Numbered from the stretch's first letter, positions 1 through 6,650 are shown. The stretch: DNA of 6,721 nucleotides from Thauera sp. (GCA_003446655.1 DMCZ01000143.1:1-6721); one strand, 5' to 3'. Notes: a model not told the origin generated them from the sequence alone. A program made the numbers and translations.

Positions 1-34
1 GTCGCGGGGGCTGGGAGATGTGTAAAAGAGACAG
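1..34 (+). other. Residual Nextera Read-2 transposase adapter (sequencing artefact)
   Basis: Aligned without gaps to the 34-nt Illumina Nextera Read-2 transposase adapter, these bases agree at 30 of 34 positions. Bases 16-34, agatgtgtaaaagagacag, are the 19-nt mosaic end with one change (T to A at 25). Bases 1-15 are the Read-2-specific tail with three changes (T to G at 4, T to G at 7, C to G at 13). The match starts exactly at base 1 and ends exactly at the adapter's last base, as expected if an untrimmed read end was assembled into a contig terminus. A natural Tn5 end is unlikely, because the mosaic end is engineered and the tail is vendor-specific. True genomic sequence begins at about 35. 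Confidence 0.93.
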
Positions 35-35
35 C

Positions 36-788
36 GCCCGCCGCGCCGGGCGTAACGAGCCTGCCGTCAATCGGCTGTACACGGTCGTCCTCGATGCCGG
101 CCATGGCGGCGAAGACCCCGGGGCAATCGGCCGTGGCGGTAGCTACGAGAAGAACGTCACGCTGTCGATCGCCCGCCGTCTCAAGCGCAAGATCGATGCC
201 GAGCCGGGCCTGCGCGCCGTGCTTACGCGTGATGGCGACTACTTCGTTCCGCTGCACCAGCGCGTCGCCCGCGCCCGTCGCGTGCGCGCAGACCTGTTCG
301 TCTCGATCCACGCCGACGCCTTCGTGCGCCCGGAGGCCAACGGCAGCTCGGTCTACGTGCTTTCCGAGCGCGGGGCCTCGAGTTCGGCTGCGCGCTGGCT
401 GGCGCAGAAGGAAAACGATGCCGACCTCGTCGGCGGCATCAATCTGGCCCGCCAGGACGGCCATATCGCCCGCACCCTTCTCGACCTGTCGCAGACCGCT
501 ACCATCAACGACAGCTTCAAGCTCGGCCGCGCAATGCTGGGCGAGCTCGGAACGATCAACCGCCTGCACAAGCCGGAAGTGGAGCAAGCCGGCTTTGCGG
601 TCCTGCGTGCGCCGGACATTCCGTCGGTGCTGGTCGAGACCGCGTTCATCAGCAACCCGCAGGAAGAGCGGCGACTGAACGATGAGGCGTATCAGGACAA
701 GATGGCCACCGCGCTGATGCGAGGCATAAAGCGCTACTTCGACGAGCACGGCCCCGCAACACCGACCCGGGTGGCGCGCCTGGACTGA
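36..788 (+). CDS. amiC: N-acetylmuramoyl-L-alanine amidase, AmiC-type, 5'-truncated by contig end
   Basis: This is the C-terminal Amidase_3 catalytic domain of a zinc amidase that cleaves the MurNAc-L-Ala bond in peptidoglycan during daughter-cell separation in the periplasm. About 250 genomic codons remain. The export signal and N-terminal AMIN (septum-targeting) domain expected for this family are missing because the sequence ends. Zinc ligands are visible: His in DAGHGG (codon 102-104), Glu in SYEKN (147-149) and His in SIHAD (309-311). The catalytic Glu lies in VETAFISN (639-641). The segment between SIHAD and the C-terminal motifs (about 320-560) is long and includes ARQDGHIARTLLDLSQT. 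This is the region that in AmiB/AmiC forms an autoinhibitory helix released by LytM activators such as EnvC or NlpD. An ATG at 18 opens the same frame but lies inside the adapter, so it is not a real start. AmiC versus AmiB cannot be fully settled without the N-terminus. Confidence 0.9.
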   Translation, partial: ARRAGRNEPAVNRLYTVVLDAGHGGEDPGAIGRGGSYEKNVTLSIARRLKRKIDAEPGLRAVLTRDGDYFVPLHQRVARARRVRADLFVSIHADAFVRPEANGSSVYVLSERGASSSAARWLAQKENDADLVGGINLARQDGHIARTLLDLSQTATINDSFKLGRAMLGELGTINRLHKPEVEQAGFAVLRAPDIPSVLVETAFISNPQEERRLNDEAYQDKMATALMRGIKRYFDEHGPATPTRVARLD

Positions 789-794
789 TCTCCA

Positions 795-830
795 CTTGCC
801 GGATCGCCGCGCGCCGAACGTCCCGGCAAG
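795..830 (+). terminator. Possible hairpin just after amiC stop
   Basis: CTTGCCGG (795-802) and CCGGCAAG (823-830) form a perfect 8-bp inverted repeat around a 20-nt GC-rich loop, starting 6 nt after the amidase stop codon. No T-run follows, so it is not a classical intrinsic terminator. It could stabilise the mRNA 3' end or assist the second hairpin at 842. In DNA this GC-rich an 8-bp repeat could also arise by chance. Confidence 0.35.
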
Positions 831-841
831 CAGCCCCAGAC

Positions 842-862
842 GCCCGCAGAAGCGGGCTTTGT
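842..862 (+). terminator. Short intrinsic terminator between amiC and ribF
   Basis: GCCCGC (842-847), loop AGAA (848-851) and GCGGGC (852-857) make a compact 6-bp all-GC stem with a tetraloop, followed directly by TTTGT (858-862). The geometry fits an intrinsic terminator, although the T-tract is short. It lies 53 nt after the amidase stop and immediately upstream of the ribF -10 box, so it would separate the amidase transcript from the ribF operon. Confidence 0.55.
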
Positions 863-865
863 CGC

Positions 866-871
866 TATAAT
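866..871 (+). promoter_or_regulatory. Sigma-70 -10 box (TATAAT) for the ribF operon
   Basis: A perfect consensus TATAAT sits 20 nt before the ribF ATG in otherwise GC-rich DNA. The expected -35 position (about 842-849) falls inside the terminator stem and shows no match to TTGACA, and no extended TGn motif is present. The promoter may therefore depend on an activator or be moderate in strength. Transcription would start near 877-880, leaving a 5' leader of only about 12-15 nt, too short for a riboswitch. A weak ribosome-binding site, AGG at 884-886, lies 5 nt before the ATG. Confidence 0.6.
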
Positions 872-891
872 CGCGGCTTTTTCAGGCGCTT

Positions 892-1836
892 ATGCAGGTT
901 CACCGCGGGATTCCCGAGCACGCCGATACGGCTGCGGTGCTCACCATCGGCAACTTCGATGGCGTTCATCTCGGTCACCAGGCCTTGCTTACGCTGCTGA
1001 CCGGAAAGGCCCGCGAGCTTGGCCTGCCGGCGGTAGTGCTCACCTTCGAGCCGCACCCGCGCGAATTTTTCAGTCCAGACGACGCACCTGCCCGCCTCGC
1101 CTCCCTGCGCGAAAAACTGCTGCTGCTCGACAGCGCCGGCGTCGATCGGACCTACATCTGCCGCTTCAACGCCGAGCGCGCGGCGCAGAGTGCGGAGAGC
1201 TTCATTCGCGACACGCTGGTGCGCGGCCTGGGCGTTCGCCACCTGTTCGTGGGCGACGACTTCCGCTTTGGTGCGCGTCGCCAGGGCAACTTCGCCATGC
1301 TGCGCGAAGCCGGTCTCGCGCAGGGCTTCGGCGTCGAATCCATGCCAACGCTCGATGTCGCCGGCGAACGCGTCTCCAGCTCGGCGGTGCGCGCCGCCTT
1401 GCTCGAGGCCGATCTCAGCCACGCCGCGCGCCTGCTCGGACGCCCCTACAGCATTGCCGGCCGTGTGAGTCATGGTGACAAGCTCGGGCGCCAGCTTGGG
1501 TTTCCGACCGCCAACATCCAGATGAAGCACCGCCGCCCGGCACTCACCGGCGTCTTCGCGGTCAGCGTCGAGGGCTTGGCTGCACGCCGCATCACCGGGG
1601 TTGCCAACATCGGCGTACGCCCGACTGCCACTGCGCGCGGACGCGCCCGCCTCGAAGTCCATCTCTTCGACTGGACGCGGAACTGCTACGGTGCGCACAT
1701 TCGCGTGCATTTCCTGCACAAGCTGCGCGACGAGCACAAGTTCGAGTCACTGGACGCCCTGCGCGTGCAGATCGCGCGCGATGCACAGGACGCGCGCGAC
1801 TGGTTCGCTGCGCACCCTGACCCGGAATCCGCCTGA
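892..1836 (+). CDS. ribF: Bifunctional riboflavin kinase / FMN adenylyltransferase (FAD synthetase)
   Basis: RibF phosphorylates riboflavin to FMN and then adenylylates FMN to FAD in the cytoplasm. At 314 residues it is full length for the family. The N-terminal nucleotidyltransferase half shows GNFDGVHLGH (residues 20-29, the HxGH-like ATP site), FEPHP (52-56), GDDFRFG (121-127) and SSSAVR (162-167, in place of the usual SSTxxR). The C-terminal kinase half begins near 183 with GRPYSIAGRV and contains GFPTAN (203-208, the PTAN nucleotide/Mg site), GVANIGVRPT (236-245) and LEVHLFD (254-260), whose Glu255 matches the family's catalytic acid. The ATG at 892 gives the canonical short lead-in MQVHRGIP, with weak AGG spacing. 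It is the first gene of the five-gene unit, with ileS starting 57 nt after its stop. No FMN riboswitch fits in the leader, so regulation by flavin at that level is not indicated. Confidence 0.97.
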   Translation: MQVHRGIPEHADTAAVLTIGNFDGVHLGHQALLTLLTGKARELGLPAVVLTFEPHPREFFSPDDAPARLASLREKLLLLDSAGVDRTYICRFNAERAAQSAESFIRDTLVRGLGVRHLFVGDDFRFGARRQGNFAMLREAGLAQGFGVESMPTLDVAGERVSSSAVRAALLEADLSHAARLLGRPYSIAGRVSHGDKLGRQLGFPTANIQMKHRRPALTGVFAVSVEGLAARRITGVANIGVRPTATARGRARLEVHLFDWTRNCYGAHIRVHFLHKLRDEHKFESLDALRVQIARDAQDARDWFAAHPDPESA

Positions 1837-1893
1837 TCCTGCGCAGACCCGCCCACCCGAATCGTACCGACCCAACCGACACCCGACTTCGCC
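1837..1893 (+). other. C-rich, Shine-Dalgarno-less ileS leader with CCGAC repeats
   Basis: The 57 bp between ribF and ileS are rich in C and A and poor in G. No AGGA/GGAG-like motif occurs within 20 nt of the ileS ATG. CCGAC occurs at 1867-1871, 1876-1880 and 1883-1887, and again just inside the gene at 1898-1902. I see no promoter or terminator. Translation of ileS probably relies on an unstructured leader (ribosomal protein S1) or on coupling to ribF. Any function for the CCGAC repeats is speculative. Confidence 0.45.
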
Positions 1894-4704
1894 ATGGCCG
1901 ACTACCGCAAGACGCTCAACCTGCCCGACACCCCCTTCCCGATGCGCGGCGACCTGCCCAAGCGCGAGCCGAACTGGATCGCCGACTGGCAACAGAAGAA
2001 GCTCTACCAGCGCATCCGCAAGGCCAGCGCCGGCCGGCCCAAGTTCGTGCTCCACGACGGCCCGCCCTACGCCAACGGCAGCCTGCACATCGGCCACGCG
2101 CTGAACAAGATCCTCAAGGACATCATCGTGCGCTCGAAGACGCTCGCCGGCTTCGATGCGCCCTACGTGCCGGGCTGGGACTGCCACGGTCTGCCGATCG
2201 AGCACAAGGTCGAGGTCACCCACGGCAAGAACCTGCCCGCCGACAAGGTGCGTGAGCTGTGCCGCGCCTACGCCGCCGAGCAGATCGAGATCCAGAAGGC
2301 CGACTTCATCCGCCTCGGCGTGCTCGGCGACTGGGACAACCCCTACCGCACGATGGACTTCGCCAACGAAGCCAACGAGATCCGCGCGCTGGCCGAGATG
2401 ACGAAGAACGGCTACGTGTTCAAGGGCCTGAAGCCGGTCAACTGGTGCTTCGACTGTGGCTCGGCGCTGGCCGAAGCCGAGGTGGAGTACGCCGACAAGC
2501 CGTCGCCGACGATCGACGTCGCCTTCCCGGTGGCCGAGGCTGACAAGCTCGCTGCCGCCTTCGGCCTGGCCAAGCTCGACAAGCCCGCCGCCGCAGTGAT
2601 CTGGACCACCACCCCGTGGACCATCCCCGCCAACCAGGCTCTCAACGCCCACCCTGAGTTCGACTATGCGCTGGTGGACGTGGGTGATCGTCTTCTGGTG
2701 CTCGCCAGGGAACTGGTCGAGACCGCCCTGCAGCGCTACCAGCGCGAAGGCACGATCGTCGCGACCGCCAAGGGCGTGGCGCTCGACTGCATCGCGTTCC
2801 GCCATCCCTTCTACGACCGTGTCTCACCGGTGTATCTGGCCGATTACGTCGGCGTGGACGCTGGCACCGGCATCGTGCATTCGGCCCCGGCGCATGGCGT
2901 GGACGACTTCAACTCGTGGCGCGCCTACGGCCGCAGCAACGAGGAGATCCTGTCGCTGGTCATGGGTGGCGGCGAGTACGTGCCCGACCTGCCCTTCTTC
3001 GGCGGCATGAACATCTGGAAGGCCAATGCCGCCATCGTCGACAAGCTCGCCGAAGTCGGTGCCCTGCTGTCGCACGGTAAGATCACCCACAGCTACATGC
3101 ACTGCTGGCGCCACAAGACGCCGCTGGTGTATCGCGCCACCGCGCAATGGTTCGTCGGCATGGACAAGGTCGCAGCCGATGGCTCCACGCTGCGCGAGCG
3201 CGCGCTGCGCGCGGTCGAGGCGACCAAGTTCTACCCCGGCTGGGGCCAGGCGCGCCTGCACGCGATGATCGCCAACCGCCCCGACTGGTGCATCTCGCGC
3301 CAGCGCAACTGGGGCGTGCCGATCCCCTTCTTCCTGCACAAGGAAACGGGCGAGCTGCATCCGCGCACGGTCGAACTGATGGAAGAGGTTGCCAAGCGCG
3401 TGGAGAAGGAAGGCATCGAGGCCTGGTTCAGGCTCGACGCTGCCGAGCTGCTCGGCGCCGAGGCCGCCCAGTACGACAAGATCAGCGACACGCTGGATGT
3501 CTGGTTCGACTCCGGCACCACGCACAAGCACGTGCTGCGCGGCTCGCACAACGACGGCCACCCGGAAGGCCCGCGCGCCGACATGTATCTGGAAGGCTCC
3601 GACCAGCACCGCGGCTGGTTCCACTCCTCGCTCCTGACCGGCTGCGCGATCGACGGCCACGCGCCCTACCGCAGCCTGCTCACCCACGGCTTCGCGGTGG
3701 ACGGCCAGGGCCGCAAGATGAGCAAGTCGCTCGGCAACGTGGTGGTGCCGCAGGAAGTCACCAGCAAGCTCGGCGCCGAGATCCTGCGTCTGTGGGTGGC
3801 GTCCACCGACTATTCGGGCGAGCTGTCGATCTCCAAGGAGATCCTCGACCGCGTGGTCGAGGTCTATCGCCGCGTGCGCAACACCCTGCGCTTCCTGCTC
3901 GCCAACACCGCCGACTTCGACATCGCCCGCGACGCGGTGCCGCTCGAGCAATGGATGGACCTCGACCGCTACGCGCTCGCCTTCACCCGCCAGATGGCGC
4001 AGCAGGCCGAGGCCGACTACGCGAAGATGGAGTTCCACCGCGTGGTGCAGGCGCTACAGGTGTTCTGCGCCGAGGACCTCGGCGCCTTCTACCTCGATAT
4101 CCTCAAGGACCGCCTGTACACCACCGCCGCCGGCAGCCTGCCGCGCCGTGCCGCGCAGACCGCGTTGTGGCACATCACCCAGACGCTGCTCAAGCTGATG
4201 GCGCCGATCCTGTCCTTCACCGCCGAGGAAGCCTGGGCCATCCTGAACCCGGCCAGGGCCGGCGAGGAACCCGACAGCGTGATGCTGCACACCTTCCATG
4301 CCCTGCCGGCGCAGGAAGGGGAAGCCGGCCTCTCCGCGCGCTGGGAGACCATCCGCGCGGTGCGCGCCGAGGGCCTCAAGGTCATCGAGGCGCTGCGCAC
4401 CGAGGGCAAGGTCGGCGCCTCGCTGCAGGCCGAGCTCGAGCTCGCGCTCACCGCCGACAAGTTCGCCGCCATGGCGAGCCTGGGCGAGGACCTGCGCTTC
4501 GTCACCATGACCTCCGCGGCCACGCTCGCCGAGGTGGCCCGGGTCGAGGACGAGCGCATCGTGGCCGCCCCGAGCGCAGCGCAGAAGTGCGAACGCTGCT
4601 GGCACTATGCCGAGTCCGTGGGCAGCCATGCCGAACACCCGACGCTGTGCGGACGCTGCGTGAGCAATCTGTTCGGCGAAGGCGAAACACGCAGCCATGC
4701 CTGA
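1894..4704 (+). CDS. ileS: Isoleucyl-tRNA synthetase
   Basis: This class I aminoacyl-tRNA synthetase charges tRNA-Ile with isoleucine and edits misactivated valine in the cytoplasm. The length, 936 residues, is normal for bacterial zinc-containing IleS. The opening MADYRKTLNLPDTPFPMRGD matches the family N-terminus and fixes the start. In order come the HIGH signature (residues 65-68, in GSLHIGHALNK), the CP1 editing domain with WTTTPWTIPANQ, GTGIVH (324-329) and HGVDDF (334-339), DVWFDSG (535-541), KMSKS (608-612), the anticodon-binding helical domain, and a C-terminal zinc finger with CERC (899-902) and CGRC (919-922). This architecture is the common, mupirocin-sensitive IleS1 type by family knowledge; resistance was not assessed. 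The CP1 editing motifs look complete. Its 3' end abuts or overlaps lspA, consistent with co-transcription. Confidence 0.98.
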   Translation: MADYRKTLNLPDTPFPMRGDLPKREPNWIADWQQKKLYQRIRKASAGRPKFVLHDGPPYANGSLHIGHALNKILKDIIVRSKTLAGFDAPYVPGWDCHGLPIEHKVEVTHGKNLPADKVRELCRAYAAEQIEIQKADFIRLGVLGDWDNPYRTMDFANEANEIRALAEMTKNGYVFKGLKPVNWCFDCGSALAEAEVEYADKPSPTIDVAFPVAEADKLAAAFGLAKLDKPAAAVIWTTTPWTIPANQALNAHPEFDYALVDVGDRLLVLARELVETALQRYQREGTIVATAKGVALDCIAFRHPFYDRVSPVYLADYVGVDAGTGIVHSAPAHGVDDFNSWRAYGRSNEEILSLVMGGGEYVPDLPFFGGMNIWKANAAIVDKLAEVGALLSHGKITHSYMHCWRHKTPLVYRATAQWFVGMDKVAADGSTLRERALRAVEATKFYPGWGQARLHAMIANRPDWCISRQRNWGVPIPFFLHKETGELHPRTVELMEEVAKRVEKEGIEAWFRLDAAELLGAEAAQYDKISDTLDVWFDSGTTHKHVLRGSHNDGHPEGPRADMYLEGSDQHRGWFHSSLLTGCAIDGHAPYRSLLTHGFAVDGQGRKMSKSLGNVVVPQEVTSKLGAEILRLWVASTDYSGELSISKEILDRVVEVYRRVRNTLRFLLANTADFDIARDAVPLEQWMDLDRYALAFTRQMAQQAEADYAKMEFHRVVQALQVFCAEDLGAFYLDILKDRLYTTAAGSLPRRAAQTALWHITQTLLKLMAPILSFTAEEAWAILNPARAGEEPDSVMLHTFHALPAQEGEAGLSARWETIRAVRAEGLKVIEALRTEGKVGASLQAELELALTADKFAAMASLGEDLRFVTMTSAATLAEVARVEDERIVAAPSAAQKCERCWHYAESVGSHAEHPTLCGRCVSNLFGEGETRSHA

Positions 4705-4717
4705 GGCGGCCCGCACG

Positions 4718-5254
4718 ATGACGACGCCGCATCCGGCTCCCCGCCCGCAGAACGCGCTGGCGCTGATGCTGCCCTGGCTGATTCTCGCAGGTGTGGTTGG
4801 CGTGCTCGACCAGCTCACCAAGCAACTGGTGCTGGCGAACCTGCACTACGGCGAGGTGATCCCGATCACCAGCTTCTTCGACCTCGTACTGGTGTTCAAC
4901 ACCGGGGCGGCGTTCAGTTTCCTTGCCGAGCATGGCGGCTGGCAGCGCTGGTTCTTCACCGTGCTGGCGCTCGGCATCAGCGGCTGGCTGCTCACGCTGA
5001 TGCACCATCACCGCCACGAAAGGCTCTTGCCGGCAGCCTTTGCGCTGATCATCGGCGGCGCACTCGGCAACGTCTACGACCGCCTGGTCCACGGCGCCGT
5101 CGTCGATTTCCTGCACTTCCACTACGCCGGCTGGAGCTGGCCGGCGTTCAACCTGGCCGACTCGGCCATCACCGTCGGTGTCGTGATGATGCTGTGGGGC
5201 CAGCTCTTCGCCCCCAAGGTCAACGACCAGCCCCGACCGGGAGAAGACTCTTGA
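4718..5254 (+). CDS. lspA: Lipoprotein signal peptidase (signal peptidase II)
   Basis: LspA is an inner-membrane aspartyl protease that removes signal peptides from diacylglyceryl-modified prolipoproteins. From the ATG at 4718 it has 178 residues, slightly above the usual 160-170. Hydrophobic segments fit four membrane spans: LMLPWLILAGVVGVL, WFFTVLALGISGWLL, AAFALIIGGAL and ITVGVVMMLW. Conserved blocks are DQLTK, FNTGAAFSFLAEHGGWQRWFF, GGALGNVYDR (codon 5078-5080 is the catalytic Asp) and FNLADSAI (codon 5159-5161 is the second catalytic Asp). The two Asp are 27 residues apart, as in E. coli. The start is ambiguous. An in-frame ATG at 4697 would overlap ileS by 8 nt and add seven residues (MPEAART), but its nearest purine-rich motif is 14 nt away. 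The ATG at 4718 has GAGG at 4703-4706, 11 nt upstream, and is preferred modestly. Confidence 0.95.
   Translation: MTTPHPAPRPQNALALMLPWLILAGVVGVLDQLTKQLVLANLHYGEVIPITSFFDLVLVFNTGAAFSFLAEHGGWQRWFFTVLALGISGWLLTLMHHHRHERLLPAAFALIIGGALGNVYDRLVHGAVVDFLHFHYAGWSWPAFNLADSAITVGVVMMLWGQLFAPKVNDQPRPGEDS
5239..5254 (+). promoter_or_regulatory. Shine-Dalgarno and TTGA stop/start overlap setting the fkpB start
   Basis: GGGAGAAG at 5239-5246 contains a good Shine-Dalgarno core (GGAGA, 5240-5244) 6 nt before TTG at 5251-5253. That TTG overlaps the lspA stop TGA (5252-5254) in the tetranucleotide TTGA. This is a typical translational-coupling junction. It selects the TTG over the in-frame ATG at 5194, which lies 61 nt inside lspA. 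Confidence 0.8.
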
Positions 5255-5679
5255 GCGAAGCGATCCAGGCCAACAGCCTCGTCACCCTGCACTACCGCAT
5301 CTCGCTGCCGAGCGGGCAACCGCTGATCAGCACCTTCAACGCCACCCCCGCCACGCTTCAGCTTGGCGCGGGCGAAATGCTGCCGGCGATGGAGCGCCTG
5401 CTGATCGGACTGATGCCCGGCACCCACCACGTCTTCGAGCTCGCCGCCGATGAGGCCTTCGGCCCCTACCGCGAGGAGCTGGTCGAGCGCGTCAAGCGCG
5501 AACACATGCCCGACGAGGAGATCGAAGCCATGAGCATCATGGAGTTCACCGCGCCCGACGGCTCGCGCTACTCCGGCCTGGTGCGCGAGATCGACGCGCA
5601 GTCGGCGCTGATCGACTTCAACCACCCGCTCGCGGGCAAGGCGATCCGCTTCGAGGTGCAGGTGATCGGCATTTCCTGA
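5251..5679 (+). CDS. fkpB: FKBP-type peptidyl-prolyl cis-trans isomerase (FkpB/SlpA type)
   Basis: This is a small cytoplasmic FKBP-type prolyl isomerase of the SlpA/FkpB group, a folding helper with an FKBP core and an insert-in-the-flap (IF) chaperone domain. From the TTG at 5251 it has 142 residues, close to E. coli FkpB (149). The N-terminus SEAIQANSLVTLHYRISL mirrors E. coli SlpA (SESVQSNSAVLVHF). Other landmarks are LGAGEMLPAMERLLIGLMPG (39-58), ADEAFGPY (66-73, entering the IF domain) and IDFNHPLAGKAIRFEVQVI at the C-terminus, the strongest family signature. The TTG is preferred because the protein then begins where homologues begin, a Shine-Dalgarno motif is correctly spaced, and it overlaps the lspA stop by 4 nt. 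An ATG at 5194 would add 19 unrelated residues encoded within lspA. Its place between lspA and ispH is the same as in E. coli. Physiological clients are not known from the sequence. Confidence 0.94.
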   Translation: MSEAIQANSLVTLHYRISLPSGQPLISTFNATPATLQLGAGEMLPAMERLLIGLMPGTHHVFELAADEAFGPYREELVERVKREHMPDEEIEAMSIMEFTAPDGSRYSGLVREIDAQSALIDFNHPLAGKAIRFEVQVIGIS

Positions 5680-5711
5680 GCACAGCCGGCAACACCCCAC
5701 AGAGACAAGAC

Positions 5712-6650
5712 ATGAACGACAAGGAAATCCTGCTCGCCAACCCGCGCGGCTTCTGCGCCGGCGTCGAGCGCGCGATCGAGATCGTCGAGCGCGCCCTGCA
5801 GCGCTTCGGCGCGCCGATCTACGTGCGCCACGAGGTCGTGCACAACAAGTTCGTCGTGGACGATCTGCGCAACAAGGGCGCGATCTTCGTCGACGAGCTC
5901 GACGAGGTCCCCGCCGGCAACACGGTGATCTTCTCCGCCCATGGCGTCTCGCTCGCAGTGCGCGAGGAGGCCGAACGCCGTGGCCTGCGCGTCTTCGACG
6001 CCACCTGCCCGCTGGTCACGAAAGTGCACATCGAGGTCGGCCGCATGCGCGAGCAGGGCCGCGAGATCATCATGATCGGCCACAAGGGCCACCCCGAGGT
6101 CGAGGGCACGATGGGCCAGGTCGAGACCGGCATCCACCTCGTGGAGACGCCGGAGGACGTCGCCGCGCTGCAGGTCGCCGACCCGGACAAGCTCGCCTAC
6201 GTCACCCAGACCACGCTTTCGGTCGATGATGCCGCCAACATCGTCAGCGCCCTGCGCGCACGCTTCCCGACCATCGCCGGCCCGAAGAAGGACGACATCT
6301 GCTACGCGACGCAGAACCGCCAGGACGCGGTCAAGCTCATGACCCCGCACGCGGACGTGGTGTTCGTGGTCGGTTCGAAGAACAGCTCCAACTCCAACCG
6401 CCTGCGCGAGGTCGCCGAGTTGCGTGGCGTGCCGGCCTACCTCGTCGACAACGCCGCCGGCATCGATCCGGCCTGGGTGGAAGGCAAGCGCCGCATCGGC
6501 GTGACCGCAGGCGCCTCGGCGCCCGAAGTACTGGTGGAGGAAGTGATCGCGCGCCTGAAGGCGCTCAGCGGCGGCTCGGTGCGCAACCTCGACGGCGTCC
6601 CGGAGCGGGTGACCTTCCCGCTGCCGAAGGAATTGCAGGACGTGCGCTGA
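5712..6650 (+). CDS. ispH: 4-hydroxy-3-methylbut-2-enyl diphosphate reductase
   Basis: IspH (LytB) catalyses the last step of the MEP (non-mevalonate) isoprenoid pathway, reducing HMBPP to IPP and DMAPP with a [4Fe-4S] cluster in the cytoplasm. The 312 residues are a normal full length. The three cluster cysteines are Cys15 (NPRGFCAGVERAI), Cys99 (DATCPLVTKVH) and Cys197 (DDICYATQNRQ). Substrate-site residues are also visible: His44 (EVVHN), His77 (SAHGVS), His127 and catalytic Glu129 (HPEVEGTMGQ), the GSKNSSNSNRL block (221-231) and AGASAPE (266-272), which holds the conserved Ser269. The ATG at 5712 follows an AGAGA-containing stretch (5701-5705), a weak ribosome-binding site. It lies 32 nt after fkpB and is the last gene before the terminator. 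Some bacteria keep two ispH copies; this window cannot tell whether another exists. Confidence 0.98.
   Translation: MNDKEILLANPRGFCAGVERAIEIVERALQRFGAPIYVRHEVVHNKFVVDDLRNKGAIFVDELDEVPAGNTVIFSAHGVSLAVREEAERRGLRVFDATCPLVTKVHIEVGRMREQGREIIMIGHKGHPEVEGTMGQVETGIHLVETPEDVAALQVADPDKLAYVTQTTLSVDDAANIVSALRARFPTIAGPKKDDICYATQNRQDAVKLMTPHADVVFVVGSKNSSNSNRLREVAELRGVPAYLVDNAAGIDPAWVEGKRRIGVTAGASAPEVLVEEVIARLKALSGGSVRNLDGVPERVTFPLPKELQDVR

Noticed and set aside
16..34. Natural Tn5-like transposon end
   Set aside because: The 19 bases resemble the engineered mosaic end, and the preceding 15 bases match the Nextera Read-2 tail, so a library adapter explains the whole stretch and no transposase is present.
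872..891. FMN riboswitch or other structured leader before ribF
   Set aside because: The predicted leader after the TATAAT box is only about 12-15 nt. No RFN-element features are visible, and the upstream hairpin lies before the transcription start.
1747..2805. 352-codon minus-strand open frame over the ribF end and ileS start
   Set aside because: It is antisense to two strongly conserved genes and its composition is that of a reverse-complement shadow. I see no ribosome-binding site or family motif.
2824..4038. 404-codon minus-strand open frame across ileS
   Set aside because: It is fully antisense to the conserved ileS catalytic region. Its translation has shadow-like composition (rich in Val, Ala, Gly, Arg, Leu, His) with no recognisable motif, and long antisense frames are expected in high-GC genes.
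4434..4445. 12-bp palindrome GAGCTCGAGCTC within ileS
   Set aside because: It encodes part of the ordinary ELELAL helix in preferred high-GC codons and is best explained by codon use, with no second copy or context suggesting a binding site.
3147..4721. 524-codon plus-strand open frame in a second frame of ileS
   Set aside because: It is extremely rich in Arg, Ala, Pro and Gly with no motifs. The ileS frame it overlaps carries WFDSG, KMSKS and the zinc finger intact, so this is a GC-driven shadow.
5680..5711. Possible separate promoter for ispH
   Set aside because: The 32-bp gap has no -10 or -35-like hexamers, and the close spacing fits co-transcription with fkpB.
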